64,000 bases of DNA from Streptomyces caatingaensis (GCF_001187435.1 NZ_LFXA01000002.1:496001-560000), one strand, 5' to 3'; positions 54,560 through 63,821 are shown, counted from the first letter of the stretch. Numbers and translations are program-made. The notes: generated from the sequence alone by a model not told the origin.

Positions 54560-55756
54560 TCACGCCGTCCGCACCAGCATCCTCTCCGGCCCGTGGAAGA
54601 CCAGGTCGTCGGCGTAGCGGACGGGGCCGTCGGGGGAGGGGGCTAGGCGGAGGCCGGGGAGGGTGAGGAGGGCGGTGAGGCCGGATTCGGCTTCGGCGCG
54701 GGCGAGGGGGGCGCCCAGGCAGTAGTGGAGGCCGAGGCCGAAGCCGCAGTGGCGGCGGGCGTCGCGGCGGACGTCGAGCCGGTCGGGGTGCGGGAAGCGG
54801 CGGGGGTCGCGGTTGGCGGAGCCGAGGACGAGGGTGACCTTGGCGCCGCGGGGGATGCGGCGGCCGCCGAGTTCGGCGTCCTCGTGGGCGATGCGGCTGA
54901 TCATCTGGACCGGGGAGTCGTAGCGGACCAGTTCCTCGACGGCGCCCGGGAGGAATTCGGGGCGGGCGCGGAGCAGGCCGAGCTGGTAGGGGTGGGCGAG
55001 GAGGGCCAGGAGGGACTTGGTGAGGAGGTTGGTGGTGGTCTCGTGGCCCGCGGTGAGGAGGTGGACGCAGGTGCCCACCAAGACGTCGTCGTCCAGGCCG
55101 GGTTCGCCGGAGGAGCGGAGCATCAGGTCGATCAGGTCGGGGGGTTCGGGGGCGGTGGACGTCCGGCGGCGGGTCAGTTCGGTGCGGAAGTACGTGTCCA
55201 GTTCGGCGGCGGCCGCGTCCGCGACCGCGTAGGCGTCGGGGCGGCGGGCGGCGCGGGCGCTGGTGGCCTGCTGGAGGTCGACGGCGCGGGCCCGGAACCA
55301 GGGGCGGTCGTCGGCGCGGACGCCGAGCAGTTCGCTGATGACCAGGATGGGGAAGGGCGCGGCGAAGCGGTCCACGAGGTCCGCCCGCGCCTCCTCGGCC
55401 AGCGCCGCCGCCAGCCGGGCGGCGATCTCGCGGATGCGCGGGCGCAGGCCGTCCACCACGCGCGGGGTGAAGCTCCGGGCGACCAGGGCGCGGACCAGGG
55501 TGTGGCGCGGAGGGTCCATGAAGACCATCCAGTTGGCGGCGGTGCGGCGCAGGTGCGGGCAGCTCGCGGGCAGCGGGGCGGGCAGCGCGCCGCGCCCGTA
55601 GCGGCGGTCGGACAGGACGCGCGCCACGTCCTCGTGGCGGAAGACGTACCAGCCGTTCTCCGTCTCGTGCACGGGGTCGTCGTCGCGGTAGCGCCGGTAG
55701 AGGGGGTACGGGTCGGGCAGGTGGACGTCGGAGGTGCGGAAGGGGCCGAGGGGCAT
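54560..55756 (-). CDS. Cytochrome P450, StaP/RebP type (indolocarbazole ring former)
   Basis: A 398-residue P450. The I-helix is GTCVHLLTAGHETTTNLLTK, E-x-x-R is in VEELVRYDSPVQMISR and the heme cysteine is in FGLGLHYCLGAPLARAE. LPASCPHLRRTAANWMVFMD and PILVISELLGVRADDRPWFR match StaP (CYP245), which couples the two indole rings of chromopyrrolic acid by oxidative aryl-aryl bond formation and decarboxylation. ATG 55756 has GGAGG five to nine bases upstream; GTG 55786 is an alternative. It is the last gene of the O-D-C-P operon. Confidence 0.9.
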   Translation of the reverse strand: MPLGPFRTSDVHLPDPYPLYRRYRDDDPVHETENGWYVFRHEDVARVLSDRRYGRGALPAPLPASCPHLRRTAANWMVFMDPPRHTLVRALVARSFTPRVVDGLRPRIREIAARLAAALAEEARADLVDRFAAPFPILVISELLGVRADDRPWFRARAVDLQQATSARAARRPDAYAVADAAAAELDTYFRTELTRRRTSTAPEPPDLIDLMLRSSGEPGLDDDVLVGTCVHLLTAGHETTTNLLTKSLLALLAHPYQLGLLRARPEFLPGAVEELVRYDSPVQMISRIAHEDAELGGRRIPRGAKVTLVLGSANRDPRRFPHPDRLDVRRDARRHCGFGLGLHYCLGAPLARAEAESGLTALLTLPGLRLAPSPDGPVRYADDLVFHGPERMLVRTA

Positions 55757-55792
55757 GGGAGTTCCTCCGTGGGTTGCGGTGGTCACCGGTGC

Positions 55793-57394
55793 TCAGCGCG
55801 CGCCCCGTACCGTGTCCGCCAGCAGCAGCGGGTCCAGCGGTGGCCGCGTCCCGCGCCAGGCGACGTGGCCGTCGGGGCGGACGAGGACGTACGGACGGCC
55901 GTAGAGCCGGGCCGCCGCCCGGTCGGGGCAGCGGGTGACGAGGAGGGGGACACCCCGGCCGGCGAAGGCGCGCGCGACGGGGGCCAGGGGCGCCGGGTCG
56001 GCGAAGCACAGCAGCCGGAAGGCGGGGCCGAACAGGTCGAGGGTGGAGGTGCCGTCGCCGAGCGGGGCGTGCGGGGCGCGGGCCCCGGGCAGCGCCCGGC
56101 TGCGCCAGTCGCCGTCGTCGCCGTCGGGGTCGCTGACGATCAGCGGGGAGGCGTAGCGGAAGCCGAAGTGCGTGTCGGGGGCGTCGAACTCGGCGCCCAC
56201 ACCCTCGCGTTCGAGCCGCTCGGCCAGGGCCGCGCGGGCGCGGGCCCCCGCCGCGTCGTCGCGCAGGATCTCCTCGGGCAGCTCGCGGTCGAGGGTGCGC
56301 CGCAGATGGGTGTGGGCCTCGGCGAGGCTCCGCTCGGCGACCGGGCGGCGCTCGGCGGTGTAGCCGTCGAGGAGCGCCGGCCCCGCCCAGCCGGCCAGCT
56401 CGGCGGCGAGCTTCCAGCCGAGGTCGGCGGCGTCGCAGATGCCGGTGTTCATGCCGAAGCCGCCGGACGGTGAGAGGGTGTGCGCCGCGTCCCCGGCCAG
56501 CAGCACCCGGCCGGCGCGGTAGCGGTCGGCGACCCGGTGCGTCAGGTGCCAGACGTGCTCGGAGACCAGCTCCAGCGGGGTGTCCGGGGCGACGGCCGTG
56601 CGCAGCAGCGTCATCGCGTCCTCGTGGCGCTGCGCCTCCGCGGTGACGGTCAGCCGGTAGAGCGCGCGGCCGTCCATCGAGCGCAGCGGGTAGCGCAGGG
56701 CGGGGGGCCGGGTGAGGAAGTGCACGAGGGCCCGGCGCGGGCCCAGCAGTCCGCCCAGCTCCGGCGCCCGGAAGAGGATGTTGCGGAAGGTGCGGGTGCG
56801 GTGGCGGGCGGGGGCCGGGATCCCGAGCGCCTTGCGGACGGGGGAGAAGGCGCCGTCGCAGCCGACGAGCCAGCCGGCGCGCAGCGTCAGCGCGGCGCCG
56901 TCGGCGAGGCGGGTGGCCGAGACGGTGACCCCGTCGTCGTCCTGGACGAAGCGCTCCAGCCGGTGGCCCGGCAGCAGCGGCCCGGCGGGGCGCGTCCCCA
57001 GCTCGCGGACGAGCAGCGGGATCAGCCAGTGCTGCGGGCAGACCTGTTCGGGCTCGGGCGTCCACGGCGGCGCCGGGCGGGAGGCGGCCGTGCCCATCGG
57101 CAGCCGGTGGATCTCGTGGCCGCCGACGGCCGTCGCCCAGGCGATGTCGAGGGGGTGGTCGCCGGGCCAGCCCGCGGCGCGGATCTCCCCGGCCACGCCC
57201 CAGCGCCGGAACAGCTCCATCGAACGCGGGCCCACCGTGCCGACCTTGGGATGCCCGACCCGTCCGTCCCCCTCGTCCAGCAGCAGGAAGGGAACGCCCC
57301 GGTATCTCAGGTCGAGGGCCAGCGCCAGGCCGACCGGCCCGGCGCCGACGATCAGTACGTCCGTCTCCAGCCGGCGCGTCTCGGAACGGTTCAT
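55793..57394 (-). CDS. FAD monooxygenase, RebC/StaC type
   Basis: A 533-residue class A flavin monooxygenase. The FAD Rossmann motif is DVLIVGAGPVGLALALDL near 14, GCDGAFSPVRKALG is the DG motif, and AGDAAHTLSPSGGFGMNTG near 300 is the second FAD motif. A C-terminal thioredoxin-like domain (LDLFGPAFRLLCFADPAPLA) completes the aromatic hydroxylase architecture. In rebeccamycin and staurosporine pathways this enzyme works with the P450 and sets the oxidation state of the aglycone pyrrole (arcyriaflavin or K252c). I cannot decide RebC or StaC behaviour from motifs. ATG 57394 has GGGAGGA upstream. Confidence 0.88.
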   Translation of the reverse strand: MNRSETRRLETDVLIVGAGPVGLALALDLRYRGVPFLLLDEGDGRVGHPKVGTVGPRSMELFRRWGVAGEIRAAGWPGDHPLDIAWATAVGGHEIHRLPMGTAASRPAPPWTPEPEQVCPQHWLIPLLVRELGTRPAGPLLPGHRLERFVQDDDGVTVSATRLADGAALTLRAGWLVGCDGAFSPVRKALGIPAPARHRTRTFRNILFRAPELGGLLGPRRALVHFLTRPPALRYPLRSMDGRALYRLTVTAEAQRHEDAMTLLRTAVAPDTPLELVSEHVWHLTHRVADRYRAGRVLLAGDAAHTLSPSGGFGMNTGICDAADLGWKLAAELAGWAGPALLDGYTAERRPVAERSLAEAHTHLRRTLDRELPEEILRDDAAGARARAALAERLEREGVGAEFDAPDTHFGFRYASPLIVSDPDGDDGDWRSRALPGARAPHAPLGDGTSTLDLFGPAFRLLCFADPAPLAPVARAFAGRGVPLLVTRCPDRAAARLYGRPYVLVRPDGHVAWRGTRPPLDPLLLADTVRGAR

Positions 57395-57410
57395 CCGCCG
57401 TCCTCCCTCA

Positions 57411-57503
57411 TCCGTGGCGTCTCCTCCGCCTCGTCCGTGGCGTCTTCTCCGCCTCGTCCGTGGCGTCTTCTCCGCCTCGTCCAGGGCGGTTTCCTCCGCC
57501 TCA
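57411..57503. repeat. 23-bp tandem repeats between rebD-like and rebC-like genes
   Basis: Units start at 57411, 57434 and 57457, with a variant at 57480. The core is TCCGTGGCGTCTTCTCCGCC. The last unit runs into the stop of the rebD-like gene (57501-57503), and the array separates it from the rebC-like ribosome site. Confidence 0.85.
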
Positions 57504-60500
57504 TCCGTGGGCGGTCCCCTCCGCGAAGAATCCGGCGTAGAACGCCGCGATGTCGGCGACCTGTCCGGGCACCGGCGCACAGGCGCGCGCCGCGGCGGCC
57601 AGGTGCGCGCAGCGCAGCGCCAGCGCGCGGCGCGCCACGTCCGGGCGCGGGACGGGCGCGGGCACGTCCTCCAGCTCGAAGGTGGGCCCGGCGGTGCGGC
57701 CGCGCCGGCCCGAGTCGAGGGTGACCAGCAGCTCGGCGAGCGGCCGCATCATGCCCGTCATGACGTCGATGGAGGCGTTCATCAGCTTCGAGCGGCGCAG
57801 GCTGGTGTCGGGCCCGGTGCCGAAGTGCTGGACCATCAGGTGCAGCATCAGCGCGTACGAGCGGTTGAAGAGCCGGGCGACCTCGCGGGCCTCCGGGTCG
57901 GTGATCGGGTCCTTGGCCGCGTCGGACGGGCCGAGGGTGGGGTTGCGCAGCACCGGGTACGCCGGCTCCCAGGGCAGCAGCCGCCCGTGCGGGCCGGGAA
58001 CCCGCTCGGTGGTGAGCAGTTCGCCGATGCGCAGGAACGTCTCGAAGTGCGAGGAGTCGGAGGGCGCGGCGTCCCCCAGCACCCCGCCCTCGCCCTGCTC
58101 GGTGATGAAGTCGACGGCGAACAGGGCGCTGGAGAGGTCGTCCACCTCCAACTGGTAGTCGGGGTGGGTGGTGTTGACGGACTCCCGCATGAAGACGTGG
58201 TGTTCGCCGCCGCCGCGTCCCTTGTCCACCAGGAAGAGGTCGGGGACGGTCCGCAGCCCCTCGCGGACGGCCGCGTACAGCTCGCTGACCGAACCCCAGG
58301 CGGCGGTGCGCGGCGCGGCCGGGCGCGGTCCGGCGTCCGGGCGGCGGAGCTCCGGGGTGAGGCCCGCGGGCTGTTCGACGGCGATGTAGCGCTGGACGCT
58401 GCCGATGCTCAGCCCCTCCAGGGCGAAGTCGAGGGGCACGGGCAGCAGCCCGTTGAGCGTGCCGAAGTCGATCGCGGGGACGTGGAAGGGCTCGCCCGTG
58501 GCCATGAGGATGTTGTTGACCAGCAGGAAGTGGATCATCTCCTCGCGGGCGACGTTCAGCAGGGCGCCGCGGATCCCGTCGTCGAGCGTCGCGCCGCCCC
58601 GGCCGCAGGCCAGCTCCAGCTGCCGGGCCGTCCAGCGCCCGGCGCGCACGTACGACAGGCCTGCGCCGTGGGTCGGGACGGAGAACGCCGCGTACAAGTA
58701 CTGGAGCATGACGGCCAGTTCGAGGGTCGCGGCCTGCCGCAGGACGGCGTGCAGCCGGCCCCGGGTGGTGATCGGCGGCGGTGCCCCGGGGGCGGCCGCG
58801 ACGGGGACCGGGGGCCGGGCGAGGGCCTGCCGGTTGCGCAGATAGGCCAGCAGGAGGCGGGCCTTGGGGTCGGTGAGGTCGCGGGTGGGCGGCATGTAGT
58901 ACGTGCGGTCCTTGTTGCGCGGGTCGCACATCTGCCAGGCGAGTTCGGCGTAGGTCTCGACCTTGCAGCGGTCGGCGAGGCTGAAGACCTCGGAGCGCAT
59001 GAAGGTCGAGATCTGCTCGTAGTAGGCGAAGACCTCCCGGTGCAGCAGCTCGAAGTCGACCTTCTCGCGCGGGATCCGGTCCAGGTGCCAGTCGTCGGGC
59101 AGCACGCGCACGGCCAGCGCGCCCGCGCCCGCCCAGTAGCCGAGCGCGTCCTCGTCGTCGTAGGCGGCGCGGGCCGAGCCGGGGGCCCGGGGGTCGGTGC
59201 CCGGGACGTCCGCCGGGCCCGCGGAGAACAGGACCCGGCAGGTGCCCGCCCGTTCGCCGCGCAGCACGAGCACGCCGTGCCCCCGCTCGTCGGTGGCGAG
59301 CGCGCACTCCGGCGCGTACGTCTCCCCGTCCGGCGTGCGCACCCCCAGGACGACCGCGTCGCCGCAGCGGGCGCCGGGCGCGCCGGCCACCGGATCGGCG
59401 GGCAGCGCGCGGGGGTTGTGGTATTGGCGGACGCGCACCCACACGGCCGCCGGGCGCCCGCGCACGAAGGAGCGCACCGGGACGCGGACGGCGTGGTCCT
59501 CGCCGCGCGCGCGGTCGCGGTGGTGGAGCACCACCACCGCGTCGTCCGACTGGACGACGGCCTCCCGCTCGGTGAGCAGCGTCTCGGGACGGCCGTCGGC
59601 ACCGGTCCGGGTCAGGCACAGCGCCGCGCCGGCCGCCGCCCGCCAGCCGGGCGCGGGCACGGTGACGAGGCCGCTCGTCGCGTCCGAGGGGTACGCGCCG
59701 GCGGGCACGCGGGCGACCAACGCCCCGCCGGCGGTGCGCAGTTCCAGCGGGCCCGGGCAGAGTGGCGGGCCGAGCCGGTGCAGCGGGCCCGGACCGGCCT
59801 CGGCGGCCCGGCCGGTGACCGGCACCGCCGTGATCATGTCGAGGGCGGCGCGGCCCTCCCGGACGTCCGCCGTGAGGTGGCGCAGCGGCGAGCCGGGCAC
59901 CGGCACGAGGAGCCGGCCGGCCGGGTAGGTGCGCAGCTCCCCGGCGTGCCACGGCGCGACGGTGCCGCGCACGCGCCACCGGGCGGGGGTGTCGGGGACG
60001 GTGGGGGAGGCCATGTTGTCCAGCGCGAGGCGGACGACGACGCCGTCCGCGCCGTCCTCCGCGGCGGCGCGCAGGGCGTCCGCCGCGGGCGAGGCGATGC
60101 CGTCCAGCCACTGTGCCTCGTCGCGGGTGACCACGAACTGGTGGACGGCGCTGTAGCGCAGCCAGTCCGCGAGGACGTGCTCGCCGACGTCCCCGATGCG
60201 CGCGAACGACGTCCAGCGGGGCGGCTGGAAGCCGGTGACGCCGCCGGTGAAGAGATAGCCGTCGTCGTGCGAGCGGCCGAGCCGGCCGAAGCAGAAGCGG
60301 CCGCACATCAGCGTCATGGTCCACCGCGAGGCCGGGTCCAGGTCGAAGACCCGGGCCCGGTTGACGGTGGTGCGCAGATAGGGGTTGTAGTGGCCCCAGA
60401 CGTCCACGGCGCGGCCGACGAGCGGGTCCGCGGTGTCGAGCCGCCCGTCCGGCCCCTCGGCGGCGGTGACGCGGGCGTCGACCAGGAAGTGCCCGTTGCC

Positions 60501-60761
60501 GTCGAAGTTCCAGCCCGTCGCGGCGCTGAACCGGCCGTCCGCGCACGGCCGTCCGGCGCCGTCGAAGCGCGGGCCGCGGCGGTGCAGCCACGCGTGGTAC
60601 TCGGCGGCCGGCCGGTCGGCGGGGAACGGCACGGGGACCGGCCCGTCGTCCGTGAGGGCGGCGTTGGCCGCCAGGTCGTTGAGCCCGCTGCGCGGCCCGG
60701 TGGGCAGACGGGTGGTCGCCACCCCCGCGAAGTGCAGCCGGGGCAGGTCGAAGACGCTCAT
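57501..60761 (-). CDS. Chromopyrrolic acid synthase, RebD/StaD (VioB-like)
   Basis: A 1086-residue enzyme of the VioB/RebD/StaD family, which dimerises two imine or indole-3-pyruvate units from tryptophan into chromopyrrolic acid. The N terminus (MSVFDLPRLHFAGVATTR, GRDFSAATGW-type segment GWNFDGNGHFLVDA) is diagnostic. The C-terminal ferritin-like iminopyruvate dimer synthase domain has LELAVMLQYLYAAFSVPT near 682 and NVAREEMIHFLLVNNILMAT near 735, whose Glu and E-x-x-H could bind metal. ATG 60761 overlaps the oxidase stop by four bases (ATGA). The length fits RebD and VioB, which are about 1000 residues. Confidence 0.92.
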   Translation of the reverse strand: MSVFDLPRLHFAGVATTRLPTGPRSGLNDLAANAALTDDGPVPVPFPADRPAAEYHAWLHRRGPRFDGAGRPCADGRFSAATGWNFDGNGHFLVDARVTAAEGPDGRLDTADPLVGRAVDVWGHYNPYLRTTVNRARVFDLDPASRWTMTLMCGRFCFGRLGRSHDDGYLFTGGVTGFQPPRWTSFARIGDVGEHVLADWLRYSAVHQFVVTRDEAQWLDGIASPAADALRAAAEDGADGVVVRLALDNMASPTVPDTPARWRVRGTVAPWHAGELRTYPAGRLLVPVPGSPLRHLTADVREGRAALDMITAVPVTGRAAEAGPGPLHRLGPPLCPGPLELRTAGGALVARVPAGAYPSDATSGLVTVPAPGWRAAAGAALCLTRTGADGRPETLLTEREAVVQSDDAVVVLHHRDRARGEDHAVRVPVRSFVRGRPAAVWVRVRQYHNPRALPADPVAGAPGARCGDAVVLGVRTPDGETYAPECALATDERGHGVLVLRGERAGTCRVLFSAGPADVPGTDPRAPGSARAAYDDEDALGYWAGAGALAVRVLPDDWHLDRIPREKVDFELLHREVFAYYEQISTFMRSEVFSLADRCKVETYAELAWQMCDPRNKDRTYYMPPTRDLTDPKARLLLAYLRNRQALARPPVPVAAAPGAPPPITTRGRLHAVLRQAATLELAVMLQYLYAAFSVPTHGAGLSYVRAGRWTARQLELACGRGGATLDDGIRGALLNVAREEMIHFLLVNNILMATGEPFHVPAIDFGTLNGLLPVPLDFALEGLSIGSVQRYIAVEQPAGLTPELRRPDAGPRPAAPRTAAWGSVSELYAAVREGLRTVPDLFLVDKGRGGGEHHVFMRESVNTTHPDYQLEVDDLSSALFAVDFITEQGEGGVLGDAAPSDSSHFETFLRIGELLTTERVPGPHGRLLPWEPAYPVLRNPTLGPSDAAKDPITDPEAREVARLFNRSYALMLHLMVQHFGTGPDTSLRRSKLMNASIDVMTGMMRPLAELLVTLDSGRRGRTAGPTFELEDVPAPVPRPDVARRALALRCAHLAAAARACAPVPGQVADIAAFYAGFFAEGTAHG

Positions 60762-62386
60762 CCCACGACCTCCTCGGCCCGGCCGCGCCCGGCCGGTATC
60801 CGGGGCGGGCGCGGCCGCGGGACGTAGTGGACGAGCGCGTTGACGGCGTCGAGCGCGGAGGCGATCGCGCCCTCGATCCAGGCGGGCGCCGCCGAGCAGT
60901 GCTCGCCCGCGAAGAACAGCCGCCCCACCGGGCGGGCCGCGCGGCGCCGCTCCTCCTCGCACGCGGCGGGCGACTTGCCCCAGCGGGTGGCGCAGCCGAC
61001 GGACCGGCGGGAGCTGCCCCAGGCCGCGCTGGTGGCGCCCAGCACCATGCCGGGGGAGCGCAACTGCGGGTGTGCCTCGGCGAGTTCGGCGAGGACGGTC
61101 CGGTGGCGGCGGCGGGCCGGCAGCCGGCCGAGCAGCTCGGCCTCGTCGCCGATGGTGTAGCTGGCCAGCAGCGCGGCGCCGCGGCCCGGGGCGCCGTCCA
61201 CGGGCGGGTAGTACGTCTGGCGGATCAGCCCTCCGGTGAACGACGCACCGCCGCGGATGCCCTCGTCCTGCCAGAAGGGCTCCCGGCAGTGGAGGGCGAC
61301 CTTCGTCGCCGGGCAGTAGACCACGTCGTCCAGGACCGCGCGCTTGTCGTCGTCGAGACCGCGCAGGCGCATGCGCCGCAGGGCCGGGAACGGTGCCGTG
61401 CACACGACGAAATCCGCCCGCCGGACGGTGACATGGGCGGCGCCGCGCGCCCGGACGAGCACCTCGTCGTCGCGCACCTCGATGCCGGTGACGCGCCGGC
61501 CGCACAGGATCCGGCCCCTGAGCCGGGCGGCGATCCGGCCCGGGAGCTGGTCCATGCCGCCGTCGAGGCGCAGGAGCGCGGGGCTGGTCTCGGTGAGGAT
61601 GTCGTCGAGGAAGCTGTTGAGGCGGCCGCTGCACCCGGAGCGGATGCCGGGGTGGGCGGAGAAGAGGGAGTGCAGGTCGATCCGGTCGCGGGCGGCGCCG
61701 CGCAGGTGCGGCGCGGGGTCGATCCGCGCGACCAGGTCCAGCAGTTGGTGGCGCAGGTCCGCGCGGAGGGCCTCGCGCAGGTCGGGCGGGGCGATGGCGT
61801 CGACGATGGCGGTCAGCCAGGCGCCGAAGACGACGACGGGGTCGTGCTCGCCGGGGGCGGGGTGTGCGAGGTGTGAGGGGTGTGCGGGGCCTGTGGGGTA
61901 CCCGGAGGGCCCGGGGTGCCCGAGGTGTCCAGAATGCCCGGGGTATCCGGGGTGTCCGGGATCCCGCGGGGAGAGGCTCGCGCGGAAGGCGGCGAAGAGT
62001 GGGGCCGAGGCGTCGCGGATGCGCACGAAACCGCCGTCGGTGTGGAGAAAGGCGTTCTCCTCGGAGAGCAGGGTGCTGAAGGTGCGCAGTTTTCCGGTGA
62101 GCCCCATGCGGTCGATGTATTCCAGGGTGAGGCGGTGCCGGTCGGGGATGCGCATCGCGCCGAGTTCGACGGACGGAGCACCGGGGCCCGTGCCGAAACG
62201 GTGGGTGTGGATGCGGCCGCCGATACGGCTGTTGCTTTCGAGTATGTCGACGCGGAACTGCCGGCGCTCCAGTTCGTAGGCGGCGGTGAGGCCGGCTATG
62301 CCCGCGCCGATGACCAGGACGTACGGCCGTTTCCGTTCGACTCGGTCGAATTCGTGCACATGCCAAAGTTCCGGTGTGCCGGACAT
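60758..62386 (-). CDS. FAD L-tryptophan oxidase, RebO/StaO type
   Basis: A 542-residue flavoprotein amine oxidase. The FAD site is YVLVIGAGIAGLTAAYELER, followed by ESNSRIGGRIHTHRFG and VELGAMRIPD. The C-terminal motif is GRLFFAGEHCSAAPAWIEGA. RebO and VioA homologues oxidise tryptophan, or 7-chlorotryptophan, to the imine used by the next enzyme, and this gene sits immediately before the RebD-like gene. ATG 62386 has GGGGGGAAA upstream; the longer frame is discarded. An insert of about 39 residues rich in GHPGYPGH-type repeats interrupts the protein near 139-177. Confidence 0.9.
   Translation of the reverse strand: MSGTPELWHVHEFDRVERKRPYVLVIGAGIAGLTAAYELERRQFRVDILESNSRIGGRIHTHRFGTGPGAPSVELGAMRIPDRHRLTLEYIDRMGLTGKLRTFSTLLSEENAFLHTDGGFVRIRDASAPLFAAFRASLSPRDPGHPGYPGHSGHLGHPGPSGYPTGPAHPSHLAHPAPGEHDPVVVFGAWLTAIVDAIAPPDLREALRADLRHQLLDLVARIDPAPHLRGAARDRIDLHSLFSAHPGIRSGCSGRLNSFLDDILTETSPALLRLDGGMDQLPGRIAARLRGRILCGRRVTGIEVRDDEVLVRARGAAHVTVRRADFVVCTAPFPALRRMRLRGLDDDKRAVLDDVVYCPATKVALHCREPFWQDEGIRGGASFTGGLIRQTYYPPVDGAPGRGAALLASYTIGDEAELLGRLPARRRHRTVLAELAEAHPQLRSPGMVLGATSAAWGSSRRSVGCATRWGKSPAACEEERRRAARPVGRLFFAGEHCSAAPAWIEGAIASALDAVNALVHYVPRPRPPRIPAGRGRAEEVVG
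61855..61970. repeat. Gly/Pro/His-rich minisatellite inside the RebO-like gene
   Basis: Degenerate units of about nine bases such as GGGTGTCCG encode runs like GHPGYPGHSGHLGHPG on the minus strand. The reading frame is preserved. It looks like a surface-loop expansion. Confidence 0.8.
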
Positions 62387-62724
62387 TGAGTTTCCCCCCG
62401 TAAATGTTCGGCTATTTCCCGTTTGCGACTCCAAGGAATGGCACGCGGTTCCCCGGTGCGCAACGCTTTTTCCGGACAAGAGGGGCTTTGGTGCCGCCCG
62501 GCAGGTCAAGAGGAAACGGCGTAGGGGAATTACGTCTTGCGTATGCGCGGCAAGGGCGTCCGGGGACGACGGCGGACAATCCGGACCGCGCGGTGGCCCT
62601 ACGGCGGAAGGACTGCTTCCGGACCGTCGGGCCCGCACCCCCGGGCCGTACTCCCCCGGCAGTAGGACCGGTCCCGTTCCGGGGGAGGACGTCCCGGCGC
62701 ACGGAACGGGGCATCGTTGGGGGC
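62387..62724. other. Divergent promoter region of the indolocarbazole operon
   Basis: 338 bases lie between the RebO-like gene and the leader ORF of the transporter. It is AT-richer than its surroundings in places (for example around 62400-62420 and 62525-62545). I find no clear operator or terminator. Confidence 0.4.
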
Positions 62725-62781
62725 ATGGACGACGACCGCAGGAGCCGTGCGCACCCCGCGGGCCGCGGAGGCGCTCGGTGA
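62725..62781 (+). CDS. 18-codon leader ORF coupled to the transporter
   Basis: ATG 62725 encodes MDDDRRSRAHPAGRGGAR and stops at 62779-62781, overlapping the transporter GTG as GTGA. A GGGGG lies just upstream. It may couple or attenuate translation, or the transporter may start here by chance. Arginine codons are frequent. Confidence 0.35.
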   Translation: MDDDRRSRAHPAGRGGAR

Positions 62782-63821
62782 GCGCGCCCGCGCTCCCCGT
62801 GCTGCTCTGCCTGGTGTCCGCCCTCTGCTACGCCGCCGCGGCGATCGTGCAGGAGAAGGTGGCCGCGTCGGCCCCCGGCGCCGGCGGCCTGCGCGGGCCC
62901 CTGCGCAGCGCTCCCTGGTGGTGCGCCGTGGCGCTCACCGGGCTCGGGGCGGGGCTGCACGTCCTGGCGCTGGCCGGCGGGCCGTTGAGCCTGGTGCAGC
63001 CGATGGGCGCCCTCACCATCGTCTTCGCCCTCCCGATGGCCGCCCTCCTCACCCGCCGGCCGGTCGGCGCGGCCGGCCGGCGGGGCGCGCTGCTGGCCAC
63101 CGCGGGCCTCGCCGGGCTGCTCGCCCTGACCGGGCCGCCGCGCACCGAGTTCCTCCCGGCCGGCCAACGGCCCGTCCTGGCGGGCGCCGTGCTCGCCGCC
63201 GGCGCGCTGCTGACGCTCGCCGCGCGCCGGGCGCGCCGCCCGGTGGTGCGCGGGGTCGCCCTGGCCGGGGCGGCCGGGGCCGCCTTCGGCATGGCCTCGG
63301 TCCTCACCAAGGCCGCCGCGGAGGACGTGCTGCGCGGCCGGACGGCCGCGCTCGTGCCCACCCTGGCCGTCGTCGCGGTGCTGGCCTCGGCTGGCATGCT
63401 GCTCTCCCAGGCCTCCTACCGCGGCGCGGGGCTGGCCGCCCCGCTGGCCACGGTCACCGTCGTCAACCCGGTCGTCGCCGCGGCCGTCGGCGTCGCGGCG
63501 CTCGGGGAGGGCTTCCGGTACGGAGCGGCGGGCGGGGTGCTGGCAGGGGCCGCGGGGATCGTCGCGGGGACCGGGGTGGTGCTGCTGACGCTCCGCGGGG
63601 CGAGTGCGGCCGAGGAGCCTCCCGCGGCCGCCGCGGGCTCCGTGCCGCGCGCCCGCGCCGCGGTGGCGGCGGCCCCACCGGACGGCGGCCGGGGGCGGGC
63701 GCGGTGCCCCCTGGGGAGAGCCCGGGGGAGGGCCGGGGCGGAGCCCCTCCCGGAGCGCACGCACCGTGGTGCCCGGGGGCACATCGCGTCACCATGGGGT
63801 GGCGGCGCCCGTCAAAGGTGA
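62778..63821 (+). CDS. DMT/EamA-type membrane transporter
   Basis: A 347-residue membrane protein with about nine hydrophobic helices. They start with ALPVLLCLVSALCYAAAAI and include GPLSLVQPMGALTIVFALPM, the first-half signature of DMT permeases. PLATVTVVNPVVAAAVGVAA marks the second half. The last 60 residues are hydrophilic and Arg/Pro-rich. GTG 62778 has GGAG seven bases upstream and overlaps the leader ORF. DMT proteins export metabolites or amino acids. Being divergent from the indolocarbazole genes it could export the product, but it may be unrelated. Confidence 0.78.
   Translation: MSAPALPVLLCLVSALCYAAAAIVQEKVAASAPGAGGLRGPLRSAPWWCAVALTGLGAGLHVLALAGGPLSLVQPMGALTIVFALPMAALLTRRPVGAAGRRGALLATAGLAGLLALTGPPRTEFLPAGQRPVLAGAVLAAGALLTLAARRARRPVVRGVALAGAAGAAFGMASVLTKAAAEDVLRGRTAALVPTLAVVAVLASAGMLLSQASYRGAGLAAPLATVTVVNPVVAAAVGVAALGEGFRYGAAGGVLAGAAGIVAGTGVVLLTLRGASAAEEPPAAAAGSVPRARAAVAAAPPDGGRGRARCPLGRARGRAGAEPLPERTHRGARGHIASPWGGGARQR

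Noticed and set aside
54417..57065. 882-residue minus-strand frame over the P450 and RebC-like genes
   Set aside because: Out of frame with two clear enzymes; Arg/Pro-rich shadow.
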